Below are positions 16,690 to 24,794 of a stretch of DNA of 64,000 nucleotides, one piece after another. How positions within the stretch are numbered: position 1 is the stretch's first letter; the number at the start of each line of letters is the position of its first letter. The position numbers and the translations under genes were made by a program. Source of the DNA: Gp6-AA40 sp036407095 (lineage in GTDB: Bacteria > Acidobacteriota > Vicinamibacteria > Vicinamibacterales > UBA2999); NCBI GenBank assembly GCA_036407095.1, contig DASWZV010000090.1, positions 190,620 through 254,619 on the forward strand, written 5' to 3'. The notes beneath the pieces are model-generated. The model was given only the letters and a program-made list of their open reading frames with translations, was not told where the DNA came from and did no database searches.

Positions 16690-18455
16690 CGGCCTGTCCC
16701 TTCCCTCAGCGTCGTGTATCGATCGACCGGCACGCCGGTCCATTCCTCGGCGCGCCCATCGGGCCATTCGACGCGTATCTTGTCGATGCTCGCCATCTCC
16801 CCGAGACCGACGAGCACCCGTGGATCGTTGGCAGAGCCGTAGCTGCCGTCAGCCCGGGCGCGACGCCAGATGGTATGACCGGTTCCGCGAACGATACCGA
16901 GGCGTGCGCCGAGCATGTCGCGCCCATGCCCAATCAATCGCAGGCCAATCCAATGCCTCCGGCTGCCGACCTCGTTGATCAGCAATCTGAGCGGCCCGCT
17001 GTCGTTCGCCACCACGACGTCGGTGTCGCCGTCGTTGTCGATGTCACCGAATGCAGCGCCGCGGCTGACGTCGGGGACCTTCAAGACCGCTCCGGCCTGG
17101 CCGGTCACGTCGATGAAGCGCCCGTTCCCGGCATTGCGAAACAACTGTTTCGGTTGTTGCAGTGAAAACGTCTCTTTCCGTGTCAGCGCGTCGGCCGTGT
17201 GCCTGACCGCACCGTTGACGGTAAGGATGTCGAGCCATCCGTCGTTGTCGACGTCCAACCACGCGGCACCGAAGCCGGTGTAGGGCAGGCTTGGAAGCCT
17301 GATGCCCGCGGCGGCGCCACGCTCCTCGAAGACTCCCGATCCGTCGTTCACGTACAAGTTGTGCCCTTCGCGGGCGAGCTCCGTGATGAAGAGATCTTCG
17401 TCGCCGTCGTGATCGAAATCGCCAGCATCGACACCCATGCTCCCCTTGGCTTCGCCGTCTGCGCCGAGCGCGACGCCGGCGAGGAGCGCCGTATTCGTGA
17501 ACGTGCCGTCGTGCCTGTTGATCCACAGCTGATTCGGCGCACCGTCGTTGGCGACGTAGAGGTCAATCCAGCCGTCATTGTTGAAGTCCGCCGTCGAGAC
17601 CCCGAGCGCGGGGCCGAACTCGCGAGCAACGCCGGACGGTGAGGTGACGTCGCTGAAGGTTCCGTTGCGGTTGTTGTGATACAGGCGGCCCGGCTGCGGC
17701 CGGAACACGCTGGGCGGACAGTAGTCGCGGAGGCTGCCGATTGAATGGAGGCAGGGTTTTTCTTCGTTGACGTCGTAGTGCACGTAGTTGCCGACGAACA
17801 GATCGAGCCACCCGTCCCGGTCGTAATCGACAAACGCCGCCGATATGCTCCAGGCCCGATCGTCGGTGCGGCTCTCCTGCGTGAAGTCGGTGAACGTGCC
17901 ATCGCAGTTGTTGCGGAACAACTGGCTGCGTTCGAGGTTGGTCACGTAGAGATCGACGCAGCCATCGTTGTTGAAGTCGCCAGTCGCGGCTCCCATCGCG
18001 TATCCGCGTACCAGGAGCCGGCTTGCGGTGGTGACATCGGTGAAGCGCAGCGTTCTCGTACCGTCCGCGCGGACTTCGAGGTCGTTGCGGTACAGACGAC
18101 TGATCAGAGGGGACGGCGGGCGATGCAGCGCGTCGCCGGGAGCCCGTCCGCCGAGCATCTGGCCCTGTGCGACGAACACATCGAGATCACCGTCATCGTC
18201 GTAGTCCAACAGCGCCACGCCGGGTGGCATGACCTCGGGAAAGGAGAAGTCGCCCGTCATGCCGTTGAAGTGAACGAAGTCGAGGCCCGACTCACGCGCC
18301 TTGTCTGTGAACCAGGGCCCCTCGACGCTGCTCGGGGCAGGCCTATCGGAGCAGGAGGCTGCGAGCAGACATAAAATGCCAAATACAAAATTCAAAATGC
18401 AAAATGCAAAACATCCATGCTGGCCGAGCCGCCGTTTGCCTTTTGCATTTTGCAT
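16686..18455 (-). CDS. FG-GAP/VCBS repeat lipoprotein with ASPIC/UnbV domain
   Basis: 589-residue exported protein. Seven calcium-type loops mark FG-GAP/VCBS blades (DYDDDGDLDVFV, DFNNDGCVDLYV, DYDRDGWLDLFV, DFNNDGWIDLYV, DFDHDGDEDLFI, DVDNDGWLDILT, DIDNDGDTDVVV). A C-terminal ASPIC/UnbV domain (VGLGEMASIDKIRVEWPDG) completes an integrin-alpha-like propeller. The signal peptide (FAFCILNFVFGILCLLAASC, Cys35) is odd: residues 1-29, including the start codon, are encoded by a GCAAAAT-type inverted-repeat element (18371-18472). No clear Shine-Dalgarno is visible in the element. It heads the overlapping ASPIC-TPR-ASPIC-Sco gene string. Confidence 0.88.
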   Translation of the reverse strand: MQNAKGKRRLGQHGCFAFCILNFVFGILCLLAASCSDRPAPSSVEGPWFTDKARESGLDFVHFNGMTGDFSFPEVMPPGVALLDYDDDGDLDVFVAQGQMLGGRAPGDALHRPPSPLISRLYRNDLEVRADGTRTLRFTDVTTASRLLVRGYAMGAATGDFNNDGCVDLYVTNLERSQLFRNNCDGTFTDFTQESRTDDRAWSISAAFVDYDRDGWLDLFVGNYVHYDVNEEKPCLHSIGSLRDYCPPSVFRPQPGRLYHNNRNGTFSDVTSPSGVAREFGPALGVSTADFNNDGWIDLYVANDGAPNQLWINRHDGTFTNTALLAGVALGADGEAKGSMGVDAGDFDHDGDEDLFITELAREGHNLYVNDGSGVFEERGAAAGIRLPSLPYTGFGAAWLDVDNDGWLDILTVNGAVRHTADALTRKETFSLQQPKQLFRNAGNGRFIDVTGQAGAVLKVPDVSRGAAFGDIDNDGDTDVVVANDSGPLRLLINEVGSRRHWIGLRLIGHGRDMLGARLGIVRGTGHTIWRRARADGSYGSANDPRVLVGLGEMASIDKIRVEWPDGRAEEWTGVPVDRYTTLREGTGR

Positions 18456-18472
18456 TTTGAATCTTGCATTAC
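18371..18472. repeat. GCAAAAT inverted-repeat element, copy 1
   Basis: AT-rich island in GC-rich DNA. The left arm (18373-18411) contains TTCAAAATGCAAAATGCAAA. The right arm (18436-18472) contains TTTTGCATTTTGCATTTTGA. The arms pair over about 28 nt with two mismatches around a ~25-nt GC-rich loop. A second element of the same design is at 51777-51873. Here it lies between the methyltransferase-like gene and the ASPIC lipoprotein gene and encodes the latter's first 29 residues. Confidence 0.8.
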
Positions 18473-18480
18473 CGAGTAGA

Positions 18481-19884
18481 TCACTTCATGGGCGCTTGGT
18501 ACCAGACGACGAAGTCGCGAATGTCCTCGTTGACGGTACGCGCGTACAGGACCGTCGTCGTACCGACCGGACGAATTCCGATCGACGCCAGGTTCGGCGC
18601 CGAGATATTCGCCAACAGAAACGCACCGGGCTTCAACATCGCTTCGACGTTCGACATCGCAAGCGCCTGTTCGAGCACGTCGTAGTAGATGAACACGTTC
18701 GTGGCAATCACGAGATCGAACGGCGGCACGTCGAGGCGCTCGGTCACGATGTTCGTGTTCAGGATCGACAGCTGCCGCAGGACAGACGGTCTCACCCGGA
18801 TGGCGCGCATCTCGGCCAGATCTGCTGCTGCTTTTGATGCTGGCGCGGTGGCGGGCGTGCCGATCCGATCGCCGAACGTCTGCCAGTACTCGCGGACCTC
18901 GGGCGCCCAGGGCGTGCCCTTCGTCAGCGGCAGGTTCAGCGAGTAGCCGATCTCCCTGCCGGCCCGTGCACGTGCCCGTGTGACGTGATCGATGATCCTC
19001 GGGCTGATGTCCAGGAGCACGATCTCCGGATCGGGCGAGGACGTCAGGCCCAACCGCGCGAGCGAATCGAGCACAGCGAACGGCTGCACCGTCTGTTGAG
19101 GGTAGAAGTCGAACCCGACGTCCTTGTCTGCGAAGTCGAGTCCGGGACCCACGATGGCGACTCGTCGCACAGAGCCGGGGGCGAGCAGTGCTCGGGCTTT
19201 GATCTCTCTCAGCGCTTGCTCGATCGCATAGTTGGCCACGAGCGACGTGTCGAGCGAGAGACCACGAGTTCGGAACAGGCGGGATCGTCGCCCGAACTCG
19301 GTCGTTGGGTCGCCGCCGCTGGTCGCAGCGAGCTCCTGGTCGATCTGCTCCTGTTCGGCTGCCACCCGCATCATCGCCTCGAGCAAGTGATCCCGCACGC
19401 TATCCAAGTCGGCGGCGGTCGCGAAGCGGAATCCTTTCCGTTGAAGAAGCGCCCGTGCGAACAGCCGGCGTTCATCGGTTCCCGGAGCGATCAGCGCCTT
19501 CAAGAGATCGTCGAGGCGGCCCTGAATCAGCTCGATCGTGCGGCGCACGACGAGCTCGCGATCGCCGGCAGCGCCCGACTCGACAGCGCCGAGGACCGCG
19601 CGCGGTCTCGACGTGAACGACGTGCCGAACAGCATCCAGTTGACGATGGTGTCCTCGTCGCCCTGCTGCAGTCGCGCGCGGATCTGACGATCGTGAGTGT
19701 CGACCCATTGCGGCCACGCCTTCTCGAGCTGCGGTGCACTCAGCGCGTTGAGCTCGGAGGGCAGCTTGCCCCCAAGCTCGGTCAGGATGGGCCTGGCTTC
19801 GGTGAAGCGGACGAATCGGGCCGGCGCGACTGCAGCCACTGAAGCTGCAGTCATGAGCAGGAGGGCGCCGACAATCCGGTTCAT
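18481..19884 (-). CDS. Exported methyltransferase-like protein
   Basis: 467 residues from ATG 19884, chosen because it opens a signal peptide (MNRIVGALLLMTAASVAAVA); the in-frame upstream extension is arginine-rich. The N-terminal ~200 residues are helical with no recognised fold. The C-terminal half resembles a class I SAM methyltransferase: VAIVGPGLDF as motif I, EIVLLDISPRIIDHV, and FDLVIATNVFIYYDVLEQAL with MLKPGAFLLAN, reminiscent of CheR-type enzymes. An exported methyltransferase is unusual because SAM is cytoplasmic, so it may be a non-enzymatic relative. First gene of the minus-strand ASPIC/Sco operon; 25 nt separate it from the next gene. Confidence 0.75.
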   Translation of the reverse strand: MNRIVGALLLMTAASVAAVAPARFVRFTEARPILTELGGKLPSELNALSAPQLEKAWPQWVDTHDRQIRARLQQGDEDTIVNWMLFGTSFTSRPRAVLGAVESGAAGDRELVVRRTIELIQGRLDDLLKALIAPGTDERRLFARALLQRKGFRFATAADLDSVRDHLLEAMMRVAAEQEQIDQELAATSGGDPTTEFGRRSRLFRTRGLSLDTSLVANYAIEQALREIKARALLAPGSVRRVAIVGPGLDFADKDVGFDFYPQQTVQPFAVLDSLARLGLTSSPDPEIVLLDISPRIIDHVTRARARAGREIGYSLNLPLTKGTPWAPEVREYWQTFGDRIGTPATAPASKAAADLAEMRAIRVRPSVLRQLSILNTNIVTERLDVPPFDLVIATNVFIYYDVLEQALAMSNVEAMLKPGAFLLANISAPNLASIGIRPVGTTTVLYARTVNEDIRDFVVWYQAPMK

Positions 19885-20310
19885 TCCATGATGTCCTTGA
19901 CCGTCGCCGTTACACGCACCAAAACGATAGCACCGCACGGGAGCGAATGAGCGTCCTCGGTGACTTGGTGTGTCGTAACGAGCCGATCGATCCGGCGCTC
20001 CTCGACTGGACCTTACCGGTCGGTCGATCTCCGTCTGACGAAGGCGGTGAGAATCGGCAACAGCCCGTCGAGATGCTACTCGAGGCATTCAGCCGAGGAG
20101 TCCATGGCCGGGCGACGCCATGTGATCGCGGGACTGAATCTGTCTCATTCTGGAAAGTTCATTTCTCACGACGGCAAACCGGGAATCCGCTGCCTTTCCG
20201 CGAACGTGGCACCGGCCGCTCCGTAGACCAAGGACCTTGGACCAGAGACGGACCAAGAACCAAGCACCAAGAAGCAAGGACGCGCGCTACACCGATATGA
20301 AATGCGCGCT
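19885..20310. other. Operon upstream region with CCAAG-type simple repeat
   Basis: About 425 nt between the minus-strand operon and the beta-lactamase remnant. The operon promoter must lie in the left part but no clear -35/-10 pair was seen. At 20226-20281 there is a run of related words (ACCAAGGACC, TTGGACCAGAGA, GGACCAAGAACCAAGCACC, AAGAAGCAAGGA) including the palindrome CCAAGG-AC-CTTGG. It is a degenerate simple-repeat element of the kind scattered between genes in this window. Confidence 0.4.
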
Positions 20311-21092
20311 AATGTTTCCTCGTCTTCTGCAGCCTTCGCTCTGTTTCTGGTGCACAGACCCGAACGTGATCTACCGGCGCTATTCGGTCGAGGACTTGTA
20401 CGCGTATCTCTCGCACTACACGCTCAAGCGAAACATCGGCGGCGAGTCGGAGTATTCGAATTGCGCCATCTCAGTGCTCGGTCAGCTTCTCGCGCGCAAG
20501 GCCGGCAGCGATTACGCCACGCTCGTGCGAACGCGGATCACCGATCCGCTCTACTGTCGGCCATGCAACGGAGTCATCAGCCGAACGAGACCGCAAAGAT
20601 GCTTATGGGTCTCGTCTGGAACATCAACAGGCCATGGGATGCCGACATCCGGAGCCACGGCGGCGAAACCGGGGCTACCTCACCTACCTTGGCATTGACC
20701 TCGAGAGCAGAGGGGTTGTCGTCCGCTCGAATACGCTCAACGACATCACCGACATCGGTGTTCACCCGCTCGAGAGCCGAGTGCCGCTGTTCAAGGGCCA
20801 CAAAGCGGTCAAATTGAACGCCAGGACTCTGGAGTCCTATGTCGGCGCCTATCAAATGCAGCCGGACGTCGTGCTGACGATCACCCGGCGCGGCGACAGG
20901 CTCTTCAGCCACAGAGGCGGTCCGGGGAGCGGACCGGAAAAGCTGGAGATCTTTTCGGAAACCGAAACGGAATTCTTCCTCACGGCTGTCAACGCGCAAC
21001 TGACATTCGCGAAGGACAGCGCGGGCCGCGTCACACAGGTCGTCATCCACCACGCGAGCGGCCAGGACGAGAGCGGGCCGAAGACCAGATAG
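20302..21092 (+). pseudogene. Decayed serine beta-lactamase-type hydrolase
   Basis: Class C beta-lactamase/esterase-like gene broken across three frames. RRYSVEDLYAYLSHY, then SEYSNCAISVLGQLLARKAG with SDYATLVRTRITDPL (20360-20555), shift to MGLVWNINRPWDADIRSHGG (near 20600-20664), then GYLTYLGIDLESRGVVVRSN and the C-terminal ESYVGAYQMQPDVVLTITRR up to the stop at 21092. The YSN motif is visible. The N-terminal part with the catalytic SxxK is missing; only a signal-like MRANVSSSSAAFALFLV precedes the break. Not functional as it stands. AATGTTTCCT-CGTC at 20311-20324 is a variant of the 18-bp repeat. Confidence 0.75.
20311..20324 (+). repeat. Variant copy of the AATGTTTCCT(AT)CGTC repeat
   Basis: AATGTTTCCTCGTC matches the 18-bp repeat at 3237 and 5835 with two bases (AT) deleted and the last bases diverged. 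It lies at the 5' edge of the beta-lactamase pseudogene. A chance match is possible for this shorter copy. Confidence 0.3.
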
Positions 21093-21110
21093 CACGCATT
21101 TTGGATCCGG

Positions 21111-21380
21111 TTGCCGGTGTGGCGTCATCTGTACCCAGTGCTGCTCCAGCGCGCGTGTGGCCCGGTGATTGTGGAGATCAAGATCGATCAGGCCGGCTCG
21201 GTTTGCGGACGCGCGTATGGTGCGGGGCCAAGTCGCGTTGAGAAGCGCAGCCAAAGAGGCAGTGATGCGCTGCAAGTACGAGGCGTCGGTGTTTGACAAG
21301 CGGCCGATATCGATCGTGACAACGGTCGTGGTCGAATTCGAGGACATGCGCGGCGGATCGGCTTTGGAGTCTCGGGGGCT
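21111..21380 (+). pseudogene. TonB C-terminal domain remnant
   Basis: Two frames together recover a TonB C-terminal domain. GPVIVEIKIDQAGSV (21160-21205) is followed, one frame over, by ARMVRGQVALRSAAKEAVMR, CKYEASVFDKRPISI and VTTVVVEFED (21210-21346). These match the family pattern GxVxVEaxIDxxGxVxxARVLrs...LdxaAlxAVrxWrYxPaxxxGxPVxVxxTVtVxF. The usual Trp-Arg-Tyr of the family is CKY here. No start or upstream domain remains. It adjoins the beta-lactamase remnant; in this phylum TonB_C domains are often fused to BlaR1/M56 sensors. Confidence 0.65.
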
Positions 21381-21527
21381 CCGGTCGAGGTGTGAGCCGC
21401 TGAGTCTGACGATCGAGCGACGAGGTCCGATCGCGTGATCAGGTGCAGCCAAAGTCGAGTCGATGCTGTCTCTTAGTGATGCGATTTGGGCATTTAACCC
21501 TTGGAATACGAAGCACTTCCGCCAGGC

Positions 21528-21554
21528 TGTTACGACTGTGTAACACGGTATACT
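21528..21554 (+). promoter_or_regulatory. Candidate promoter of HTH gene
   Basis: TATACT (21549-21554) is a good -10; the -35 region is weak (TGTTAC around 21528-21533, spacer about 15). The region is conspicuously less GC-rich than its surroundings. It would start transcription about 95 nt before the ATG at 21657. Confidence 0.25.
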
Positions 21555-21656
21555 GGATTACCCGCTGCGCGAAGTAAGAGCAGACCGCACCATCCTCAGG
21601 GGTTCACGCGGGTCGTGGAAAAAAGAGTTCGATCGCGTTCGTCCACGTCGCAGGCT

Positions 21657-21878
21657 ATGTGGCCCGGGAACTCCATCGAGTCATCCCCAGGCCTGTCAGA
21701 AGCCGCCTGGCTTACGGTGCCTCAGCTCTCGCGACGCTGGCAGCTCGATCGCAAGACGATTTACAAGTTCATTCACAGTCGCATCCTTCCCGCCTGGAAG
21801 ATCAGCACTCATCTCTATCGTGTCGCAGTAACGGACGTCCTGCGCTTCGAGGCCCGAAACCGGCTAACCCCGAAGTGA
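21657..21878 (+). CDS. Excisionase-like helix-turn-helix DNA-binding protein
   Basis: 73-residue protein from ATG 21657; in-frame GTG 21613 or a start at 21501 would add a basic, low-similarity leader. Residues ~17-65 (WLTVPQLSRRWQLDRKTIYK, FIHSRILPAWKISTHLYRVA, DVLRFEA) match the MerR-like HTH_17/excisionase fold: a 'first-step' helix, recognition helix DRKTIYKFI, and a wing with the usual R-V/I at the end. Such proteins act as excisionases or small regulators. It stands alone between decayed genes and the glycan cluster, so it may regulate that cluster or mark a former mobile element. No integrase is present in the window. Confidence 0.7.
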   Translation: MWPGNSIESSPGLSEAAWLTVPQLSRRWQLDRKTIYKFIHSRILPAWKISTHLYRVAVTDVLRFEARNRLTPK

Positions 21879-22120
21879 CTTTGGGCCCCTCCTAAGCACT
21901 GTTAATCCCCCGTGGGCCAAATGGCTCCGTTCCTCGTGATCCTGGGACATCCCGTCCGGCGAGTCCTTTTCCTCTCCAAGCTACGCACTCAGAATGGCGC
22001 ACTGCACGGTCCCGAGTCGTAATACGCCGCTGCGTCAGGAGTAGATCGGTCAACAAGGTCACAGGAGCGGGCGCCTCTGGCTTGAGCGGGGTGGTAGAGC
22101 AGGCGCTTTGAGCAGCCAAC

Positions 22121-24781
22121 GTGGATCCCAAGCCAAATCCGGGCGGACGGCACGAATGCACGTCCAAATCCGATGAAGAGTCATCAGTCACGGCTCAGGC
22201 CGACACCCGCCCGAGAGCGAGGGGAAAATTCATTTGGGTCGGCGACAAGAAGCTATACGTCCTTGGGGTGACCTACGGAACCTTCCGCCCTGACGAAGAC
22301 GGAAACCACTATCACAACCTAAAAACGATCGAGCGAGATTTCGCTCGTATGGCTGCCAGTGGAATCAATGCGGTCCGCGTGTACAGCACGCCGTCCCATT
22401 CGTTGTTGAATCTCGCCCAGCGGTATGGCCTGCGTGTTCTCGTCGACCTTGCGGCGGACCAATATATTGGCTTTCTTTCTAACCGAGGCGGTGCACCGTA
22501 TATACACAAGCTCGTACGCACGAGCGTGCGAAGCTGTGCGCGACATCCGGCCATTCTGGCGTATTCGCTCGGGAATGAAATTCCAGCCACACTCGTACGC
22601 TGGCACGGTCAACGCCGCATCAAGCGCTATCTAGAGGGACTGTACCGAGTCGTCAAAGCCGAAGACCCCCGCGGGATGGTCACGTACGTCAACTATCCGT
22701 CCACTGAGTACCTGCAGCTGCCATTCGTGGACTTTTCCTGTTTCAACGTCTACCTCGAGTCACCAGAGCGGTTCACGTCGTACGTGTCACGCCTTCAGAA
22801 CATTGTTGGCGACCGTCCGCTGGTCATGGGAGAGATCGGGCTTGATAGCTACAGGAACGGCACGCACACGCAGGCGCGAGTGCTCGATTGGCAGATTCGG
22901 ACGGCGTTCGAGGGCGGCTGCGCCGGCGCTTTTGTCTATTCCTGGACTGATGAATGGTACAGGGGCGGTGCCGAAGCCGAGGATTGGGCATTCGGGATCA
23001 CGACTCGCGAGAGATCCCCTAAGCCTGCTCTTGCTGCTGTGCAGAACGCATTCAGTGAAACCCCGTTTTCGAGGCAGACGACCTGGCCCTCGGTCTCGGT
23101 CATCGTCTGCACTTATAACGGGCGTCGGACCATCCGTGACTGCTGTGAGGGGCTCCGAAAACTCGACTATCAGAGCTTCGACGTGATCGTAGTCGACGAT
23201 GGTTCAACTGATAACGTGGCGGACATTGCGCGTGAATATGGGTTCCGAGTCATCACCACACCGAATCGTGGCCTGAGCAATGCCCGAAACGCCGGGTTGG
23301 AGGCGGCCACCGGCGACATCGTGGCCTACATCGACGATGATGCCTACCCTGATCCTCACTGGTTGTCTTACCTCGCTCACACCTTCAGCACCACAGATCA
23401 TGCTGCCGTTGGGGGACCGAACATCGCACCCGACGGCGATGGGCCGATCGCGGACTGCATCGCCAACGCGCCCGGCGGCCCCGCGCATATTCTCGTTTCC
23501 GATTCCGAGGCGGAGCATGTCCCCGGATGCAACATGTCATTCCGCAAGGCCGCCTTGCACGCGATCGGCGGATTTGATTCCCAGTTCCGCGTGGCTGGAG
23601 ATGATGTGGATGTGTGCTGGCGTCTGCAGCACATTGGTTTGACGGTTGGGTTTTGCCCCGCTGCGATGGTCTGGCATCACCGGCGCGGATCCGTTCGAAC
23701 TTACTGGAAGCAGCAACGTGGGTATGGCAAGGCCGAAGCGCTCTTGGAATCGAAGTGGCCTGAAAAATACAACGCAGCCGGCCACGTCAGCTGGACTGGG
23801 CGTGTCTACGGCAACGGGCACTTGCGTACTCTTTGGAACAGGGGGCGGATTTATCAAGGTGTTTGGGGCAGTGCGCCCTTCCAGTCCGTCTATCAGCCGG
23901 CACAGAGCGCGTTGACGTCGCTGCCACTCATGCCAGAGTGGTACTTGCTGATTCTAGGTCTCCTCACCTTATCGACGCTGAGCAGCTTCTGGCATCCACT
24001 CGTCGCTGCAATTCCGATCGCTGTCTTCGTCGCTGGTGTTTCGGTGCTCCAGTGCACTCTCCACGCGACTCGAACCAGATTCGTTACGGCACCTCGATCC
24101 GTTTTGGCTTCGATAGAGATGCGCTCGTTGGTTGCGCTTCTGCACCTGCTCCAGCCAGTGGCGCGACTCTCCGGTCGCCTCTCGTGCGGACTGACCCCAT
24201 GGCGAAGGCGTGGCCGCTCCGGCCTTGCGCTTCCCTGGCCGCGGACGTTCGCCATGTGGTTCGAGCATTGGGAGGCTCCCTGTGCGAGGCTTCAGGCCAT
24301 TCAACTGATGCTCCGAACGGCAGGTGCGTGCGTACGGGCAGGGGGTAGCTTCGATCGATGGGACCTCGAGGTTCGAGGCGGCATGTTCGGCGTGGCTCGC
24401 TTGCGCATGGCGGTTGAGGAACACGGGCTGGGCCGACAGCTCGTCAGGTTTCGTGTGTGGCCCAGACCGTCGGTCGAAGGAATCTTGGCCGCGTCGTTCT
24501 TTGCCAGCCTGGCCACCGGCGCGGCGTTGGGGAACGCGGTGGCGGCCGCGGCGATTCTCGGATTGATGTCGGCCATCTGCGTGGCACGCATCGTCGATGA
24601 GTGCGCAACCGCCACCGCAACTGCGCTCGATCCCCTCCGGATTCAAGAGAGGGCGCAGCTTCGGGTGCGTTCGGAGTCGCCAGAACCCGCGGTCGCTGGC
24701 GCGAATACCAGATCCCGAATGGCGCGCGAAACAACGGTGGACCGCAAGTCCACGGCGACGGAGCACGCACTCGGATCGTAG
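22121..24781 (+). CDS. Glycoside hydrolase-glycosyltransferase (GT2) fusion
   Basis: 886 residues, GTG start at 22121. Residues ~35-320 form a GH2-like TIM barrel: FIWVGDKKLYVLGVTYGTF, SGINAVRVYSTPS, acid/base in YSLGNEIP (Glu153), nucleophile in PLVMGEIGLDS (Glu238), and FVYSWTDEWYRGG. Residues ~327-560 are a GT2 transferase: VSVIVCTYNGRRTIRDC, VVDDGSTDN (Asp359-Asp360), YIDDDAYPD (Asp405-407), VPGCNMSFRKAAL and acceptor-side GGFDSQFRVAGDDVDVCWRL. After ~600 come hydrophobic segments (WYLLILGLLTLSTLSSFWH, VAAIPIAVFVAGVSVLQC) and a C-terminal domain with another near SVEGILAASFFASLATGAAL, so it is probably membrane-bound. It leads the glycan cluster; 13 nt separate it from the TonB receptor gene. 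Substrates unknown. Confidence 0.88.
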   Translation: MDPKPNPGGRHECTSKSDEESSVTAQADTRPRARGKFIWVGDKKLYVLGVTYGTFRPDEDGNHYHNLKTIERDFARMAASGINAVRVYSTPSHSLLNLAQRYGLRVLVDLAADQYIGFLSNRGGAPYIHKLVRTSVRSCARHPAILAYSLGNEIPATLVRWHGQRRIKRYLEGLYRVVKAEDPRGMVTYVNYPSTEYLQLPFVDFSCFNVYLESPERFTSYVSRLQNIVGDRPLVMGEIGLDSYRNGTHTQARVLDWQIRTAFEGGCAGAFVYSWTDEWYRGGAEAEDWAFGITTRERSPKPALAAVQNAFSETPFSRQTTWPSVSVIVCTYNGRRTIRDCCEGLRKLDYQSFDVIVVDDGSTDNVADIAREYGFRVITTPNRGLSNARNAGLEAATGDIVAYIDDDAYPDPHWLSYLAHTFSTTDHAAVGGPNIAPDGDGPIADCIANAPGGPAHILVSDSEAEHVPGCNMSFRKAALHAIGGFDSQFRVAGDDVDVCWRLQHIGLTVGFCPAAMVWHHRRGSVRTYWKQQRGYGKAEALLESKWPEKYNAAGHVSWTGRVYGNGHLRTLWNRGRIYQGVWGSAPFQSVYQPAQSALTSLPLMPEWYLLILGLLTLSTLSSFWHPLVAAIPIAVFVAGVSVLQCTLHATRTRFVTAPRSVLASIEMRSLVALLHLLQPVARLSGRLSCGLTPWRRRGRSGLALPWPRTFAMWFEHWEAPCARLQAIQLMLRTAGACVRAGGSFDRWDLEVRGGMFGVARLRMAVEEHGLGRQLVRFRVWPRPSVEGILAASFFASLATGAALGNAVAAAAILGLMSAICVARIVDECATATATALDPLRIQERAQLRVRSESPEPAVAGANTRSRMARETTVDRKSTATEHALGS

Positions 24782-24794
24782 TGGGAGTGACACG

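Noticed and set aside
15448..16767. Longer start for the TPR lipoprotein
   Set aside because: The extra 26 residues are basic and overlap the upstream gene; GTG 16689 gives a GTGA junction and a proper signal peptide.
20302..21092. Intact beta-lactamase
   Set aside because: Homology is spread over three frames and the SxxK motif is missing.
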